Positions 38,001 to 48,162 of a stretch of 64,000 nucleotides of DNA are shown here, piece by piece; within the stretch, counting starts at the first letter, position 1, and every line of letters starts with the position of its first letter. The stretch is from assembly GCF_037975245.1 (NCBI RefSeq), contig NC_092565.1, positions 21,194,999-21,258,998 on the forward strand. Direction: 5' to 3'. The translations under genes were made by a program, and so were the position numbers. The notes below the pieces were generated by a model. The model made no database searches. It was not told where the DNA came from and saw only the letters and a list, made by a program, of their open reading frames with translations. The stretch is from Apostichopus japonicus (lineage: Eukaryota; Echinodermata; Holothuroidea; Aspidochirotida; Stichopodidae).

Positions 38001-41000
38001 AACGATTGCAGGCAGAGGTTTAAAGCGCAATCGGCGGTTGCGACTGAAAATGCCAAACCCGACAAACTAGGATCGAGCGATGGGTCGCAAAAAGATCATC
38101 GTAGCGGACAAACCGCGAATCTGTGTTTGATGAAACAAATCAAGGAAAGTGACAGCTATTCAATTAATTTAGCGTGTGGTCACGAGATCCCAATAGTCAG
38201 TGCGGCGTGTGAGGAGCCTACCGACATTACTGAGAAAATTTTGTCAGATGTTAAGGAGCGCATGCCGGTGGTTGAGGGTTATCTTAAAGGGAGGAAGGTG
38301 TCAGTGTTACACGATAGCGGGTGTTCTGGTGTCATCGTTAGGAGAGATTTGATCTCCAATGATCAGTTGACCGGTGTAGATCAACTGTGTGTACTGATTG
38401 ACGGTACAGTGAGGAAGATTCCAGAAGCTATCGTGGTGGTGGACACGCCCTTTTTCACAGGATCCCTCAAGGCTCTCTGTATGAAGAGGCCAGTGTATGA
38501 CTTAATAATTGGGAATGTTCCTGGTGTTCGAGGTCCTGAGAATCCCGACCCAGATTGGAGTGTAAAAGAAGTTCCAAGTGAGCAGTGTGAACCTCACAAT
38601 GTGGAAGAAACAGCTAGTGTTGAAATAGGAACCAGTGTTGAGTCACGTGATGTACCGGAAGTCGCTGCGGATCAAATGATTCCAAGTGATGACGTAGGCG
38701 ATGACTCAGATATTGGAGGTGCCGTAGAGACACGTGCACAAAAGCAAAAACGAAATGAAAATCTGAAACCCCTAAAAACGGCTAAAGTTCCTATGGATGA
38801 CGTAACACCTGAGCAATTGAGACAAGCTCAGAAGGAGGATTCAACCCTCAAAAATTGCTTCAAGCATGTTGGGAATCCCAGACCACTGAAAGGTAAAGAG
38901 GGGATCTCCGAATTCATTTTAAGGAATGATATTCTATATCGCAAAGTTTCGGGGAATGACAAGCCTAGTGACCAATTGGTTGTACCCGAAAAGTTCAGAA
39001 ATCAAGTGATTAAACTGGCTCATGACAGTATTATGGCGGGTCACCTAGGGATAGCCAAGACAACTGACAAAGTTCAGTCTCAATTCTACTGGCCAGGTGT
39101 AGGATCCGACGTAATGCGTTATTGCAAGTCATGCGATATTTGCCAGAGAACATGTGATAAGGGTAGGGTCACTAAGGTCCCATTGGGTCACATGCCCTTG
39201 ATTGACACACCATTCAAGAGGGTGGCGGTAGACATTGTCGGACCGATCAGTCCTACTTCTAAGCATGGGAATCGTATATCCTAACACTTGTCGATTATGC
39301 AACAAGGTTTCCCGAGGCAGTTCCATTGCGTAACATAGATACTGAGAGAGTGGCAGAAGCTTTGGTGGACATATTTTCAAGAGTGGGAGTCCCATCTGAG
39401 ATCCTGACTGACAGGGGGTCACAGTTTACCTCAGATGTGATGAAGGAGGTGAGTCGATTACTGTCACTGCGACAACTCACCACTACCCCCTACCACCCGA
39501 TCTGCAACGGTCTAGTTGAGAAATTCAATGGTACCTTGAAGAGGATGCTAAAGCGCATGTGTGAGGAGAGACCGTCAGACTGGGACCGCTATATAGGACC
39601 ACTACTATTTGCGTATAGGGAGGCTCCGCAAGCCAGCACAGGTTTCGCACCGTTCGAGTTACTCTATGGTAGGACAGTGAGAGGTCCTATGGCCATTTTG
39701 AAGGAGATGTGGACATCTGAAGTGGACAACCCTGAAACTAGGTCAACATATCAGTATGTCCTAGATTTGAGAGAACGGCTAGAGGAGACTTGCGCTCTGG
39801 CTAGATCAGAGTTACAGGAATCGTCAGAGAGGTACAAGAAGTACTATAATCGGAAGGCTAAAAGTCGCAAGTTCAAACCAGGTGATTTGGTGTTGATACT
39901 CTTGCCTACTGATCAAAATAAGCTGTTGATGCAGTGGAAGGGGCCATTCACCGTATTGAGTGAAATTGGCGAATCGAGCTATTCAATCGATGTCAATGGG
40001 AAGTCGAAAAGTTTTCATGCAAACCTGCTGAAAGAGTACATAAGTAGGGACAAGTCAAATGTGGTTGGGACTACAGTCATTTCAATGTCTGAGGATGAGG
40101 AGCAGGAAAGTTGTTTCGAACTGCCTGCGCTGCAGACTAATCAGAGTGAATCGGCATCGGATGTTGTCGTAAATGACGAATTAGGTGTAGGCCAATCCCA
40201 CGAGGTTAAACGAGTGTTATCCAAGTTCACTGATGTCCTGACTGGTGTACCTGGCAAAACCGATGTTCTTAAATGTGACATCAAGTTAACTACTGATAAG
40301 CCAATCAAAGCAAAGCCTTACCCAGTACCACTCTCGATGCGAGATTCGTTACAAGAGGAAGTTAGGAAAATGATTGACATGGGAGTGATTGAACCTTCAA
40401 ACTCACCTTATAGTTCACCTGTGGTGTTGGTACCTAAACCTGATGGCACGAAGAGATTCTGCGTGGATTATAGGAAGCTCAATAAAGTAACCACGTATGA
40501 AGCTGAACCTATGCAAACCATGACAGAGATATTCTCGGAATTGTCGAATGACAAGTACTTCAGTCGAATCGATCTAACGAAGGGATATTGGCAGGTTGAA
40601 ATGACACAGTCAGCGAAAGAGAAGACTGCCTTTGTGACACCAGATGGGTTATGGCAATTTAAAACGATGCCCTTTGGATTGGTTGGGGCACCGGCAGTTT
40701 TCACTAGGTTGATGAGAACCATTTTGAGGGATGTGCCAAATGTTGTCAATTATCTGGATGATATTTTGATTCATACCGAGACATGGGATGAGCATGTAGA
40801 GTGTTTGGAGTTGTTATTTCAGACGTTGAGAGAGAGCGGACTGACAGCTCGTCCGAGTAAGTGTGAAATAGGGTTCACTAAATTAGAGTTCTTGGGCCAC
40901 ACAGTTGGAAACGGGAAGTTGGGCCCGAAGCAGAGTACCCTTGATAAAATCAAAAACGCTCCAAAACCCGAGACGAAAACCCAAGTCAGGTCGTTTCTTG

Positions 41001-44000
41001 GTCTCACGGGGTATTACAGAGACTATATACCAAACTACTCTGCACTAGTTGCCCCACTGTCGGACCTGACGAGGAAGGGTTCACCCAATAGAGTGATTTG
41101 GGGAAGCGCCCAGGACAAGGCGTTCAATGATCTGAAGCAAGCGCTTATTAATCCACCCCTACTCAGGCTTCCTGATGTAAATAAGCAATTTGTTCTGAGG
41201 ACCGATGCATCCGATGTAGGGATAGGTGCAGTCCTACTACAGGAACATGAAGGAGAATTATTTCCTGTAGCGTATGCTAGTAGAAAGTTATTGGAGAGGG
41301 AAAGAAATTATTCAGTGATTGAGAGAGAATGCCTAGGATTAGTTTGGGCAGTACAGAAATTCCATGTATATTTGTACGGAAGTGAGTTCGTCTTACAGAC
41401 TGATCACGAACCACTCACTTATTTAAATAGAGCGAAGTTGCTGAACTCAAGAATTATGAGATGGGCATTAGTACTACAAGAGTATAGATTCAGACTGGAA
41501 TCAATCAAAGGAAAGTACAATGTTGGTGCAGATTATATGAGCCGAATGTAAGCGGGTTATTCATTCATTTAATCAGATGTAGATGTGTTGATTGTAACAC
41601 TATTGATTGTTGTTATGCTATCATACATTTATGATTGACATAGTTTTGTCGGATTATAGAATTGTTTATAGTTTATAGAATTTGACATTTATGGAATTGT
41701 TAGTTTGAGTATTTTGAGATGGTTATCAATATTCATTAGTTATGTTTAATTTAAAGTTGCATACACGTCCATTTATAGATGAAATATTTAAAATATTTAT
41801 CTTAAAGGGGGAGTAATTGTCACGAACGACTTTATTCATTGTACGTGTATTCAGTATATGCTGGTCAGGGTGATAAGTAGGTCACTCGTCGTGACTGACA
41901 ACTTGTGCGTTTTTTCTGGAAGCTACGAGAAATGATGGCGCTATTCGGTATTAGCGAGTGCAAATTTCCAGAACATACGGGAAGTAATTTTTAGCAGGTG
42001 ACCGGATATCGTCGACCAATGAACGATGCACTATCAGTCGTATCTTCGAGACATGGATGATTCTCGATGTTTTTCCGTCAGGATTCCTGGAAGAGAATTT
42101 TCGGGAGATTAAACCCGGCTATATAAGAAGAGATATTTTCGGTGATGAAGAGTTTAGTTCAGAGTTTTCCGATCTATTGTAAAAAGAAATTCATCTGAGA
42201 TAAAAGATTAATCGAGGGGACGGACGGAGGAACCGGTGGACTGTTTGTTTATTAGATTGGTGCGTCGTTTAACCGGGACAGGCGTGACTTCGGCAGAGTT
42301 TTTCGGAGTTCACCCAGGAGGAAGCCATCCTTGGGATACAAACGTTGAGTCGAATTGGACCAGCGGGGAACGGTTTTGCTCCTGACCAAGTCACGGGATA
42401 CCAGCCTACGAGGGAGCCTAATCCCGACATCGTTGTTGGTGACGCAAGGAGGTCAGAACAGCTACGAAAGGAACCGAGAGCCGGCACGCGCTGCGTAAGA
42501 TAAGTTAAGTAATCTTTTAAAAATTTAACGGCCGTATAATATTGTAAAATCTGTCTGTAATATTCCAAATTTCTAGTACCAATAATCCTTGTACAAATCA
42601 GTAGAGATCGTATCATTGTAAATATATCGATTTTGTTAACTTTCAGAAACATCTCAGTAGTCTTTTGGTCCTTTGAGTTTACTTCCCTGAATCTATCTAA
42701 AATTTTATTTTTATCGGCTTTGAAGGCCAAAGGAAAAACCCGGGGTCGCAACAGAGGGGGCGCTAGAGGGTGCCATATTGCATTATCCCACGGAAGTTGT
42801 GACAGGGGCCAAACCACCATCTTTTTTTTTTGCAATCCTGGATCTGACCCTGCTCTGTAAAGATAACAGTGACCACAATAAAGTAAGAAAAGATATCTTA
42901 CAGCTGCATTTGGACCAATTAACTTGTGCTGGAGTAGTGTTGCAGCTGCTATGTCGCCAGTCCTGCACAGCTCATAGAGACGACAAACTTCTTCCCCCAA
43001 GACGTTAGCTAAGGCACATATTCCGCCCGAAGCACCTATAGGTGTCAGAAGGAGGTGTTTTAAATGATAATTACACCCACCCACCTTCCCCCTTCCCATT
43101 TATACTCTTTCCAGTAATAAAGTATGCAAAACCACTCTTGTTGCCTATGACAACTGAGAACACATTACCCACAACAAAATTCATACCTCAAGACTTTAAT
43201 ATCCACCATGACACACTTCCTTTAAAAAAAAGATGTGTAAAAACATATTTTGTTTCCCATGACAACTTAAAACAAATCACCCACTTTTCCGATGATAATA
43301 AGAAAGCGATACATGTTTAAATGATAAAACCAATTTCAAATGAAAAGGGTATGTAAATGGTACATAAAGGGGTAACACACTAGGGTAGATATAGACATGG
43401 TGGAGAGGCTCACATGCAATAGATTCTTACAGTGGAACTGCACCAGTTACTTGTATGGAACTTAATCTTACCCATCATTTGACTGACATATGGTTGTTGA
43501 ACCACTCACCTACGACATGGGACTGTAAGATGTGATCTGCGGAACCGGCCAGGACAGTGAAATCCTCTCCTTTTGTCCGGTGTACGATGTGACCGATTTT
43601 AGCAACCTGTGGGTCAGTGACAAATTGAACAAGTCACAAGTATGTGTCTGGGAAGGCTCAATTAATCGTGGTACAAGTAACTTTTCTTTCTAATTAATCT
43701 CTCTCTTGTTTTTGTTGCTGGAAGAAACAATGAAATAATTAGCTATTAGAGTATCAGTAAACCTAACATACAGATCTTTTGCTTTGCAATCCAAGGTCAT
43801 TCCTGGTAATATGAGTCTGGAACCTTATAGAAGTTTAGTTCAGTTACAACTTAAGCAATGGGACACCAAACATAAATATTTATAGGTACCTTCCACCATT
43901 CTGTTTCTTCCGCAGACTCGGCAGTTTTCTTTATACTGCCAGTCTGTATTTTAAGGTCACCCGTGCTGCATTTTGCCTCTATATTTAATGAATATATTTA

Positions 44001-47000
44001 ATTAACATATGTAATTATATATATAATTGTATTTTCAAGGGACAACTTTAAACATTTTTGTTTGATCCTAGTTCCTTTTCTTCCCTTGGTTTCCTTTGTC
44101 TATTTCCTACTTTGTAAAGCGCTTTGAAGCGCTGTATTAAGTGCTATATATATGGAATTTATTATTGTTATTTTATTTGACTGTACGAAAGCAAAAGTCT
44201 TCACAAGAACTGTTCTACACAACAATCCTTTCCAGCCTCAAATCCAATCTGTGAAGCATATTTTGCTTAAAAGTCAAACCTAACAAGTGAAGGATTTCTC
44301 AGGATGGATGACAATTTAGTCCATACCAGTACTCCACAGAGAAACAAGTTTACAACTTGGATTTCTGAGGTAGTATTCTAACAAACAGTTGTATGTGACG
44401 TGACACTAAACACAGATGTCTGCTCAGTAGTGAAGCTAGCAATTGACGGGCAATTTTCATACTTCTACAGTTTTTTTATACATCATACGCTTTACATAGA
44501 AAGTGGTGCATGTTAATGAATGAATTACACTCATGTAGTCCTTAAGTAGAATTGTACTCGGTCGTACATAATGAGCGACTCTCATTCGAAAAACAAAATT
44601 CAGGTTTTCAGCCACACTATGAAAGGTTTGAAATATTCCAAAATTTTGCCAGATGGTGCTAAAGATGTTGTTAATATGGTTTCACAAACTCAAAAAAATG
44701 CTCTACTTTTGTGCTGCAAGGATGTTAGATATGTGACAAGAAACTCAAGAAAAATATGATCATAATAATCATAAATATATTTTCCTTAAAAAGCATAAAA
44801 AATATCAACAAGACTTCTTTTGTTCAGTAATTGAATTGAACTCCTTTCAAAAGAAGGTAAAAGAAAAATAGAACAGATTTGACAGAGACCAAAACTTACA
44901 TTCCCACTACTCTCCTTTAAGGCAATGATGTTTTTATGTTTTGCAAGAGCCAGGATCGCCTCCACAGTCAGCTCAATAGTGGTGAACTTTGGGACGTTGT
45001 ACAATATGACTGGTACTGGACTTGCGTCTGCGACCTTTGACAATAAAATGGTGAAAGCACGATCTTAAATTTATCCAATCGGGAAATTTGTACTAAACGT
45101 TACTTCTGATATAATATACGCAGGTTTTTCGTTTTCCAACTGTTATCCGACCAATTTCTGATTAGAATATACGTCTTTGCACACCTTGTTTGGCAGTCTA
45201 CGAGATTCATAGAATCAAATTTTCTAAGATATGATGATCCATTTGCAGATGTGATGTCAGATACCCTATTAATCAACAGTGACGACGCAAAAGTTTTGGA
45301 AGAATCACACTTTGGAGAAATCAGCTGGGAGAAGGTCTTTAGCGTGAATCCTTTTTAGAAATGCTCACCAATTGTGCCAACTATGCTAATTATGGAACGT
45401 GCAAGAGTATTCAAAATGAAGCATTTATGCAGAAAGAGACTATCATTTAAAACAACCAAACTTAGCTTTCCTGAGATTTTTCCACAGAAATGGAGCTGCC
45501 TTCAGAGTAATGGAAGAGTTTAAGTTGATGTATTTTGCTTCATTTTTGTCTTAAACCACATGGCCATCATTTGCTTATTACTAGCTCTTAATAATAATGT
45601 CACACTCATCTGCCAAACCTACTGAAAAGGTAAAAACCATTATGACTGATACCTTTACAAAATGGTTTGTGAGTGCTTCTGATGTCATTCCGCCCTTATA
45701 ATAGGATGGTGTTATCACCAGCACTGCATCCGCACCTTCCTCTGCCATCCTCTCGCTCATCTTGATCGTACATCTCGTAGCTGTTGATGAAAAAATAACA
45801 AAAGATACACAGTACACATACCAGAGTATTGACTAGCTATGTAGGTAATGGAGCGGTGGCCAAGATGCAAGGAGAATGGGCCAAGGAGGAACAGGGCTGC
45901 ACCTGCATATATACAGGGTGGTACCTGCATATAAACAGGCCTGCACCTGCATGTACATGTGGCTGCACCTGCATGTTAATGGGGCTCCACCTGCATATAA
46001 CAGGGTGGCACATGCATATAAACAGGGCTGCACCTGCATATAAACAGGGCTGCATCGGCATATAAACAGGGCTGCATCGGCATATAAACAGGGCTGCATC
46101 GGCATATAAATGGGCTGCACCTGCATATGAACAGGGTGGCACCTGCATATAAATGCGGGCTGCACCTGCATATGAACAGGGTGGCACCTGCATATAAACA
46201 GGGCTGCACCTGCATATGAACAGGGTGGCACCTGCATATAAACAGGGCTGCACCTGTATATAAACAGGGCTGCACCGGCATATAAATGGGCTGCACCTGC
46301 ATATAAACAGAATGGCACCTGCATATAAACAGGGCTGCACCTGTTTATAAAGAGGGTGGCACCTGCATATAAACAAGGCTCCTCCTGCATATAAACAGGG
46401 TGGCACCTGCATATAAACAGGGTTGCACCGACATATAAATTGGGCTGCACCTGCATATCAAAGGGCTGATAAAGACTTGAAGAGAGCTGATGAAGATGGA
46501 GGGAGGGGAAGCATTAGGGCTTGTTAGAGATATGACCAGAGATATGACCAGAGGTATGACCAGAGGTATGACCAGAGGTATGACCAGAGATTTGACCAGA
46601 GATATGACCAGAGATGTGACCAGTGCAAACAGAGGTGGAAGCAAAAGCCCTGCACTTGCAGGACAAATGGGTTGGTGGATTTGGAAGAGGAAGGCAAATT
46701 GAAAGTGGTGGGTAAAGAATGAGACATTATTATCAAATTGCGATGCAAATGTGGATTAATTTGGCAAAACTCAAAACTATTGGTTTAATTTTAAGTCTGA
46801 ATTATGTTTGGATATTGCTTCCCTCATTAAGTAATTTCTTGTATCCGATATAGTTTATGGAACTGACGTCTTTGTGAATCGCATTGAATATTTCCGAGTT
46901 AGACATGTCAAAATTGGACTTTGGTTCGGAAACTTAGGTGTTGACTTTGCCTGTGCCTACAACCAAAGGACATGGTGCCCTTTCAAGTCATATGCCTGGT

Positions 47001-47912
47001 CACTTACATTCACACCCAGCTCCTGCAATGATGAGTTTGTCCTTTGGTAACCAACTTCGGACCTTCTTTACCATATCAATTCTTTCATCTGTTGTCAGGT
47101 ATGTATACTCTCCATTGGAACCATGCACAGTTAAACCTACATTGGGTGCATGGAATGAGGGGAAAAAAAACAGAGAAAATTATATTACTATTTATGTAAA
47201 GTCTCATGGATCTGATTTCCAGGATGCAAAAGAGGAAACAAGTGTGTAATACTGTTACATGTCCACAGCCACGTTGGTACAAGTTTGTTGAATTTCTCCA
47301 CAGAACAACATTTCATAGCAGAGCAACGACGACGACAACACGTTTTGCGCATACCCCCAATGAATATTTACGTTTGAAAAGATTCTTCACTGATATAACG
47401 ATGTCAAGTACTTAATTTGAACTTTAAACTAAAAAACAAATAGATGCTATGAGCAAAAACTTTATGCACAGGAAAAAGAGAAGTATCGAAGAAGTCATGA
47501 CTGCAACAGTACATGGGAATTGTTTTATTAAAGAAGTCGTGAAAGTGCAAAGAAATTTCTGGTTGGCCCTCTATGATTAGCCTTGTTGTTCTTTTTCCAT
47601 CATTCAACCACTTTGAACAAACAGTGACCTATTAATTTCTGTTCAATATCATTCAGCTTTCTTCTCATAAGGATAGGAAAGACTTCATCATCTCTTTTAC
47701 AATTCTTTCTTCTAATTATTACATTATCTTGTTAGTTCTACAGGATTTCTTTCTTTTTGGACACTTCCTCTTTACAATTAAGACCCCAGCCCCCCCCCCC
47801 CCTCCTCATTTTCTTTTGTGCACTAAGGTTCAAACTACATTAATTATTGCTGTAAATAAATCTATCAATAAGTGAATTAGTAAAAGCAATTGCAAGTCCA
47901 TACATTTTTTGG

Positions 47913-47949
<37 letters not shown>

Positions 47950-48162
47950 AGTACCTCTAAATGGAATCTTGCTCCATTTTTCTATATTTCTCTGTAAAGC
48001 TGGATAATCGATCTCTTCTTTGTCATCAAAGGGGGTAGGAATTGGTGGATATATTCCTTCAAGGTCCAACCTAGATGAAGCTGTGCTCATTGCCTTTTGT
48101 CTGTTTTGAGCTACGGCGGTAGCGATGACTGTCTTCAACGACTGCTGTGCACAACGCAGCAT
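35089..48162 (-). CDS. HOGA1: 4-hydroxy-2-oxoglutarate aldolase, mitochondrial, seven exons
   Basis: Last enzyme of hydroxyproline breakdown: splits 4-hydroxy-2-oxoglutarate into glyoxylate and pyruvate in mitochondria; a class I aldolase of the DapA/NAL family. Exons in coding order: 48162-47955, 47136-47008, 45780-45653, 45034-44900, 43606-43510, 43035-42902, 35241-35089. All joins keep frame, all introns are GT-AG. The product is 327 residues, the same as human, also with seven exons. The N-terminus is Arg/Ala/Ser-rich without acidic residues for 30 residues, as in a mitochondrial presequence. Visible: IYPPIPTPF, GSNGEY (S76, N77), TPSYYKG, Tyr167 in LYNVP, Schiff-base Lys195 in ALKESSG, VLAGSAD, GGICALANVLG, and C-terminal VPGLK..M..FGYYGGDPRSPL. 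All catalytic residues are present. Intron 6 is 7.7 kb because of a retrotransposon. Other introns carry minisatellites. Confidence 0.97.
35820..36806 (+). repeat. 5' LTR
   Basis: 987 bp, TG...CA ends with TGTCAC/GTGACA inverted repeat. A TATA box (TATATAAG, 36122-36129) lies about 300 bases in and is the likely promoter. A long antisense open frame within the LTR has no recognisable content. Confidence 0.97.
36812..36829 (+). promoter_or_regulatory. Primer binding site, tRNA-Pro-like
   Basis: TGGGGGCCTATCCGGGAA begins five bases after the 5' LTR. It has the TGG start complementary to a tRNA CCA end. It agrees at 14 of 18 positions with the proline-tRNA primer site used by many gammaretroviruses, so tRNA-Pro is my best guess for the primer. 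Confidence 0.65.
36824..36938 (+). repeat. Four ~30-bp tandem repeats in the leader
   Basis: Units starting at 36824, 36853, 36882 and 36913 follow the pattern CGGGAATTGTTTAAAAGATA then GAAACAAA. The first unit overlaps the 3' end of the primer site. Confidence 0.85.
37032..39284 (+). CDS. Gag, protease and N-terminal integrase of the retrotransposon
   Basis: A 750-codon frame. Residues 30-75 are a charged coiled coil with a repeated AEKQR block. Residues ~95-265 are the capsid region; its end (from about 227: REQFLNVCSKELALFLREHD, then a KALSELADKYLEAH stretch) resembles the SCAN domain of vertebrate zinc-finger proteins. The zinc knuckle CX2CX4HX4C is C313-C316-H321-C326. The protease active site is DSG at 428-430. 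The integrase zinc domain has H664, H671, C701 and C704, and the first catalytic Asp is D734. The frame stops inside the integrase core, where the next frame takes over. The nearest ATG after the leader was taken as the start. Confidence 0.9.
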   Translation: MMDIRELTELGAKMGLTGGELLNFVKEQQQIARDERQQERAEAEKQRAEAEKQRAEAEKQRMFELAKLEKQAELQQNSNGNADLNSSRSSTSSREPNRIPTPKMPHFDEKEDLDAYLLRFERFTTAQEWSEEQWALNLSLCLKGESLRVYSRLPPDDSQDYQKLKKALLKRFQFTEEGFRQKFRRERPKKGETSIQYMARLENYMARWLEMGGINKTFEEFSDLMLREQFLNVCSKELALFLREHDCKTSKALSELADKYLEAHHRDLEKCVKSFQPNQGNEKKPDGNPNSQEYKTKIVDAGDNRNTRSAIKCFVCGKLGHKANDCRQRFKAQSAVATENAKPDKLGSSDGSQKDHRSGQTANLCLMKQIKESDSYSINLACGHEIPIVSAACEEPTDITEKILSDVKERMPVVEGYLKGRKVSVLHDSGCSGVIVRRDLISNDQLTGVDQLCVLIDGTVRKIPEAIVVVDTPFFTGSLKALCMKRPVYDLIIGNVPGVRGPENPDPDWSVKEVPSEQCEPHNVEETASVEIGTSVESRDVPEVAADQMIPSDDVGDDSDIGGAVETRAQKQKRNENLKPLKTAKVPMDDVTPEQLRQAQKEDSTLKNCFKHVGNPRPLKGKEGISEFILRNDILYRKVSGNDKPSDQLVVPEKFRNQVIKLAHDSIMAGHLGIAKTTDKVQSQFYWPGVGSDVMRYCKSCDICQRTCDKGRVTKVPLGHMPLIDTPFKRVAVDIVGPISPTSKHGNRIS
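39326..41551 (+). CDS. Integrase core, reverse transcriptase and RNase H of the retrotransposon
   Basis: A 741-codon frame counted from the first ATG; the open frame itself begins at 39263, overlapping the previous one by 22 bases. Residue 29 (in LTDRGSQF) is the second integrase Asp and residue 65 (in NGLVEKFNG) is the Glu, spaced 35 apart as in DD35E integrases. RT follows: the DMGVIEPSNSPYSSPVVLVP region, then YLDD at 476-479. RNase H begins with D627 in LRTDASDVGIGAVL, and the conserved TDHEPL is present. RT and RNase H look intact. The frame relative to the upstream one is -1, but no XXXYYYZ slippery site is visible in the overlap. A one-base loss is likelier than programmed frameshifting. 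Confidence 0.9.
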   Translation: MRNIDTERVAEALVDIFSRVGVPSEILTDRGSQFTSDVMKEVSRLLSLRQLTTTPYHPICNGLVEKFNGTLKRMLKRMCEERPSDWDRYIGPLLFAYREAPQASTGFAPFELLYGRTVRGPMAILKEMWTSEVDNPETRSTYQYVLDLRERLEETCALARSELQESSERYKKYYNRKAKSRKFKPGDLVLILLPTDQNKLLMQWKGPFTVLSEIGESSYSIDVNGKSKSFHANLLKEYISRDKSNVVGTTVISMSEDEEQESCFELPALQTNQSESASDVVVNDELGVGQSHEVKRVLSKFTDVLTGVPGKTDVLKCDIKLTTDKPIKAKPYPVPLSMRDSLQEEVRKMIDMGVIEPSNSPYSSPVVLVPKPDGTKRFCVDYRKLNKVTTYEAEPMQTMTEIFSELSNDKYFSRIDLTKGYWQVEMTQSAKEKTAFVTPDGLWQFKTMPFGLVGAPAVFTRLMRTILRDVPNVVNYLDDILIHTETWDEHVECLELLFQTLRESGLTARPSKCEIGFTKLEFLGHTVGNGKLGPKQSTLDKIKNAPKPETKTQVRSFLGLTGYYRDYIPNYSALVAPLSDLTRKGSPNRVIWGSAQDKAFNDLKQALINPPLLRLPDVNKQFVLRTDASDVGIGAVLLQEHEGELFPVAYASRKLLERERNYSVIERECLGLVWAVQKFHVYLYGSEFVLQTDHEPLTYLNRAKLLNSRIMRWALVLQEYRFRLESIKGKYNVGADYMSRM
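41804..41813 (+). promoter_or_regulatory. Polypurine tract
   Basis: AAAGGGGGAG ends four bases before the 3' LTR, as expected for the plus-strand DNA primer. Confidence 0.85.
41818..42804 (+). repeat. 3' LTR
   Basis: 987 bp, offset 5,998 from the 5' LTR, with one noticed difference. Its right edge is 97 bases from the HOGA1 exon 6 donor. Confidence 0.97.
44028..44172 (+). mobile_element. LINE 3' end, second copy
   Basis: Matches the 3' UTR at 33845-33993: TGTATTTTCAAGRGACAACTT, CTTGGTTTCCTTTRTCTMTT, TCCTACTTTGTAAA, GCGCTTTGAA, GTATTAAGTGCTATATATATGG, and a terminal ATT-rich tail. It is truncated at its 5' side, as is usual for LINE copies, and lies in HOGA1 intron 4. Confidence 0.85.
45895..46462. 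repeat. 22-23-bp minisatellite in HOGA1 intron 2
   Basis: About 25 copies of a unit like GGGCTGCACCTGCATATAAACA, with variants GGGTGGCACC and GGGCTGCATCGGCATATAAA. The unit length varies between 22 and 23 bases, so all frames of the - strand stay open for up to 200 codons; these are repeat artefacts. Confidence 0.95.
46527..46622. repeat. 12-bp minisatellite
   Basis: Eight or so copies of AGAGRTATGACC, shortly after the 22-bp array in HOGA1 intron 2. Confidence 0.9.
47913..47946. repeat. (AT)n microsatellite by the HOGA1 exon 1 donor
   Basis: About 17 AT dinucleotides ending roughly ten bases from the exon 1 donor (GTACTG at 47954-47949). Its closeness to the splice site means that length changes could affect splicing. 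Confidence 0.9.

Larger units (their letters stand above)
35820..42804 (+). mobile_element. Ty3/gypsy LTR retrotransposon, Gmr1-like (integrase before RT)
   Basis: A 6,985-bp element in HOGA1 intron 6, antisense to the gene. It has two 987-bp LTRs that start TGTCAC and end GTGACA, and a 5-bp target duplication GGGGC (35815-35819 and 42805-42809). A primer site and a purine tract are present. Order: gag (SCAN-like region, zinc knuckle), protease, integrase, reverse transcriptase, RNase H. Integrase upstream of RT is the Ty1/copia order. Within Ty3/gypsy it is known for the Gmr1 group of deuterostomes. I found one difference between the LTRs (C at 36279, G at 42277), so the insertion is recent. 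A frame break in the integrase core makes this copy defective. Confidence 0.95.

Noticed and set aside
39263-39284. Programmed -1 frameshift between gag-integrase and pol
   Set aside because: No slippery heptamer or obvious downstream structure, and the position is inside the integrase catalytic core.
42269-43099. 276-codon frame on the - strand
   Set aside because: It is HOGA1 exon 6 plus unspliced intron and antisense LTR; the true exon ends at the donor at 42902.
45833-46456. Frames of 100-207 codons on the - strand with CRCSPVYMQ-type repeats
   Set aside because: They are translations of the 22-23-bp minisatellite; three staggered frames show the same pattern.
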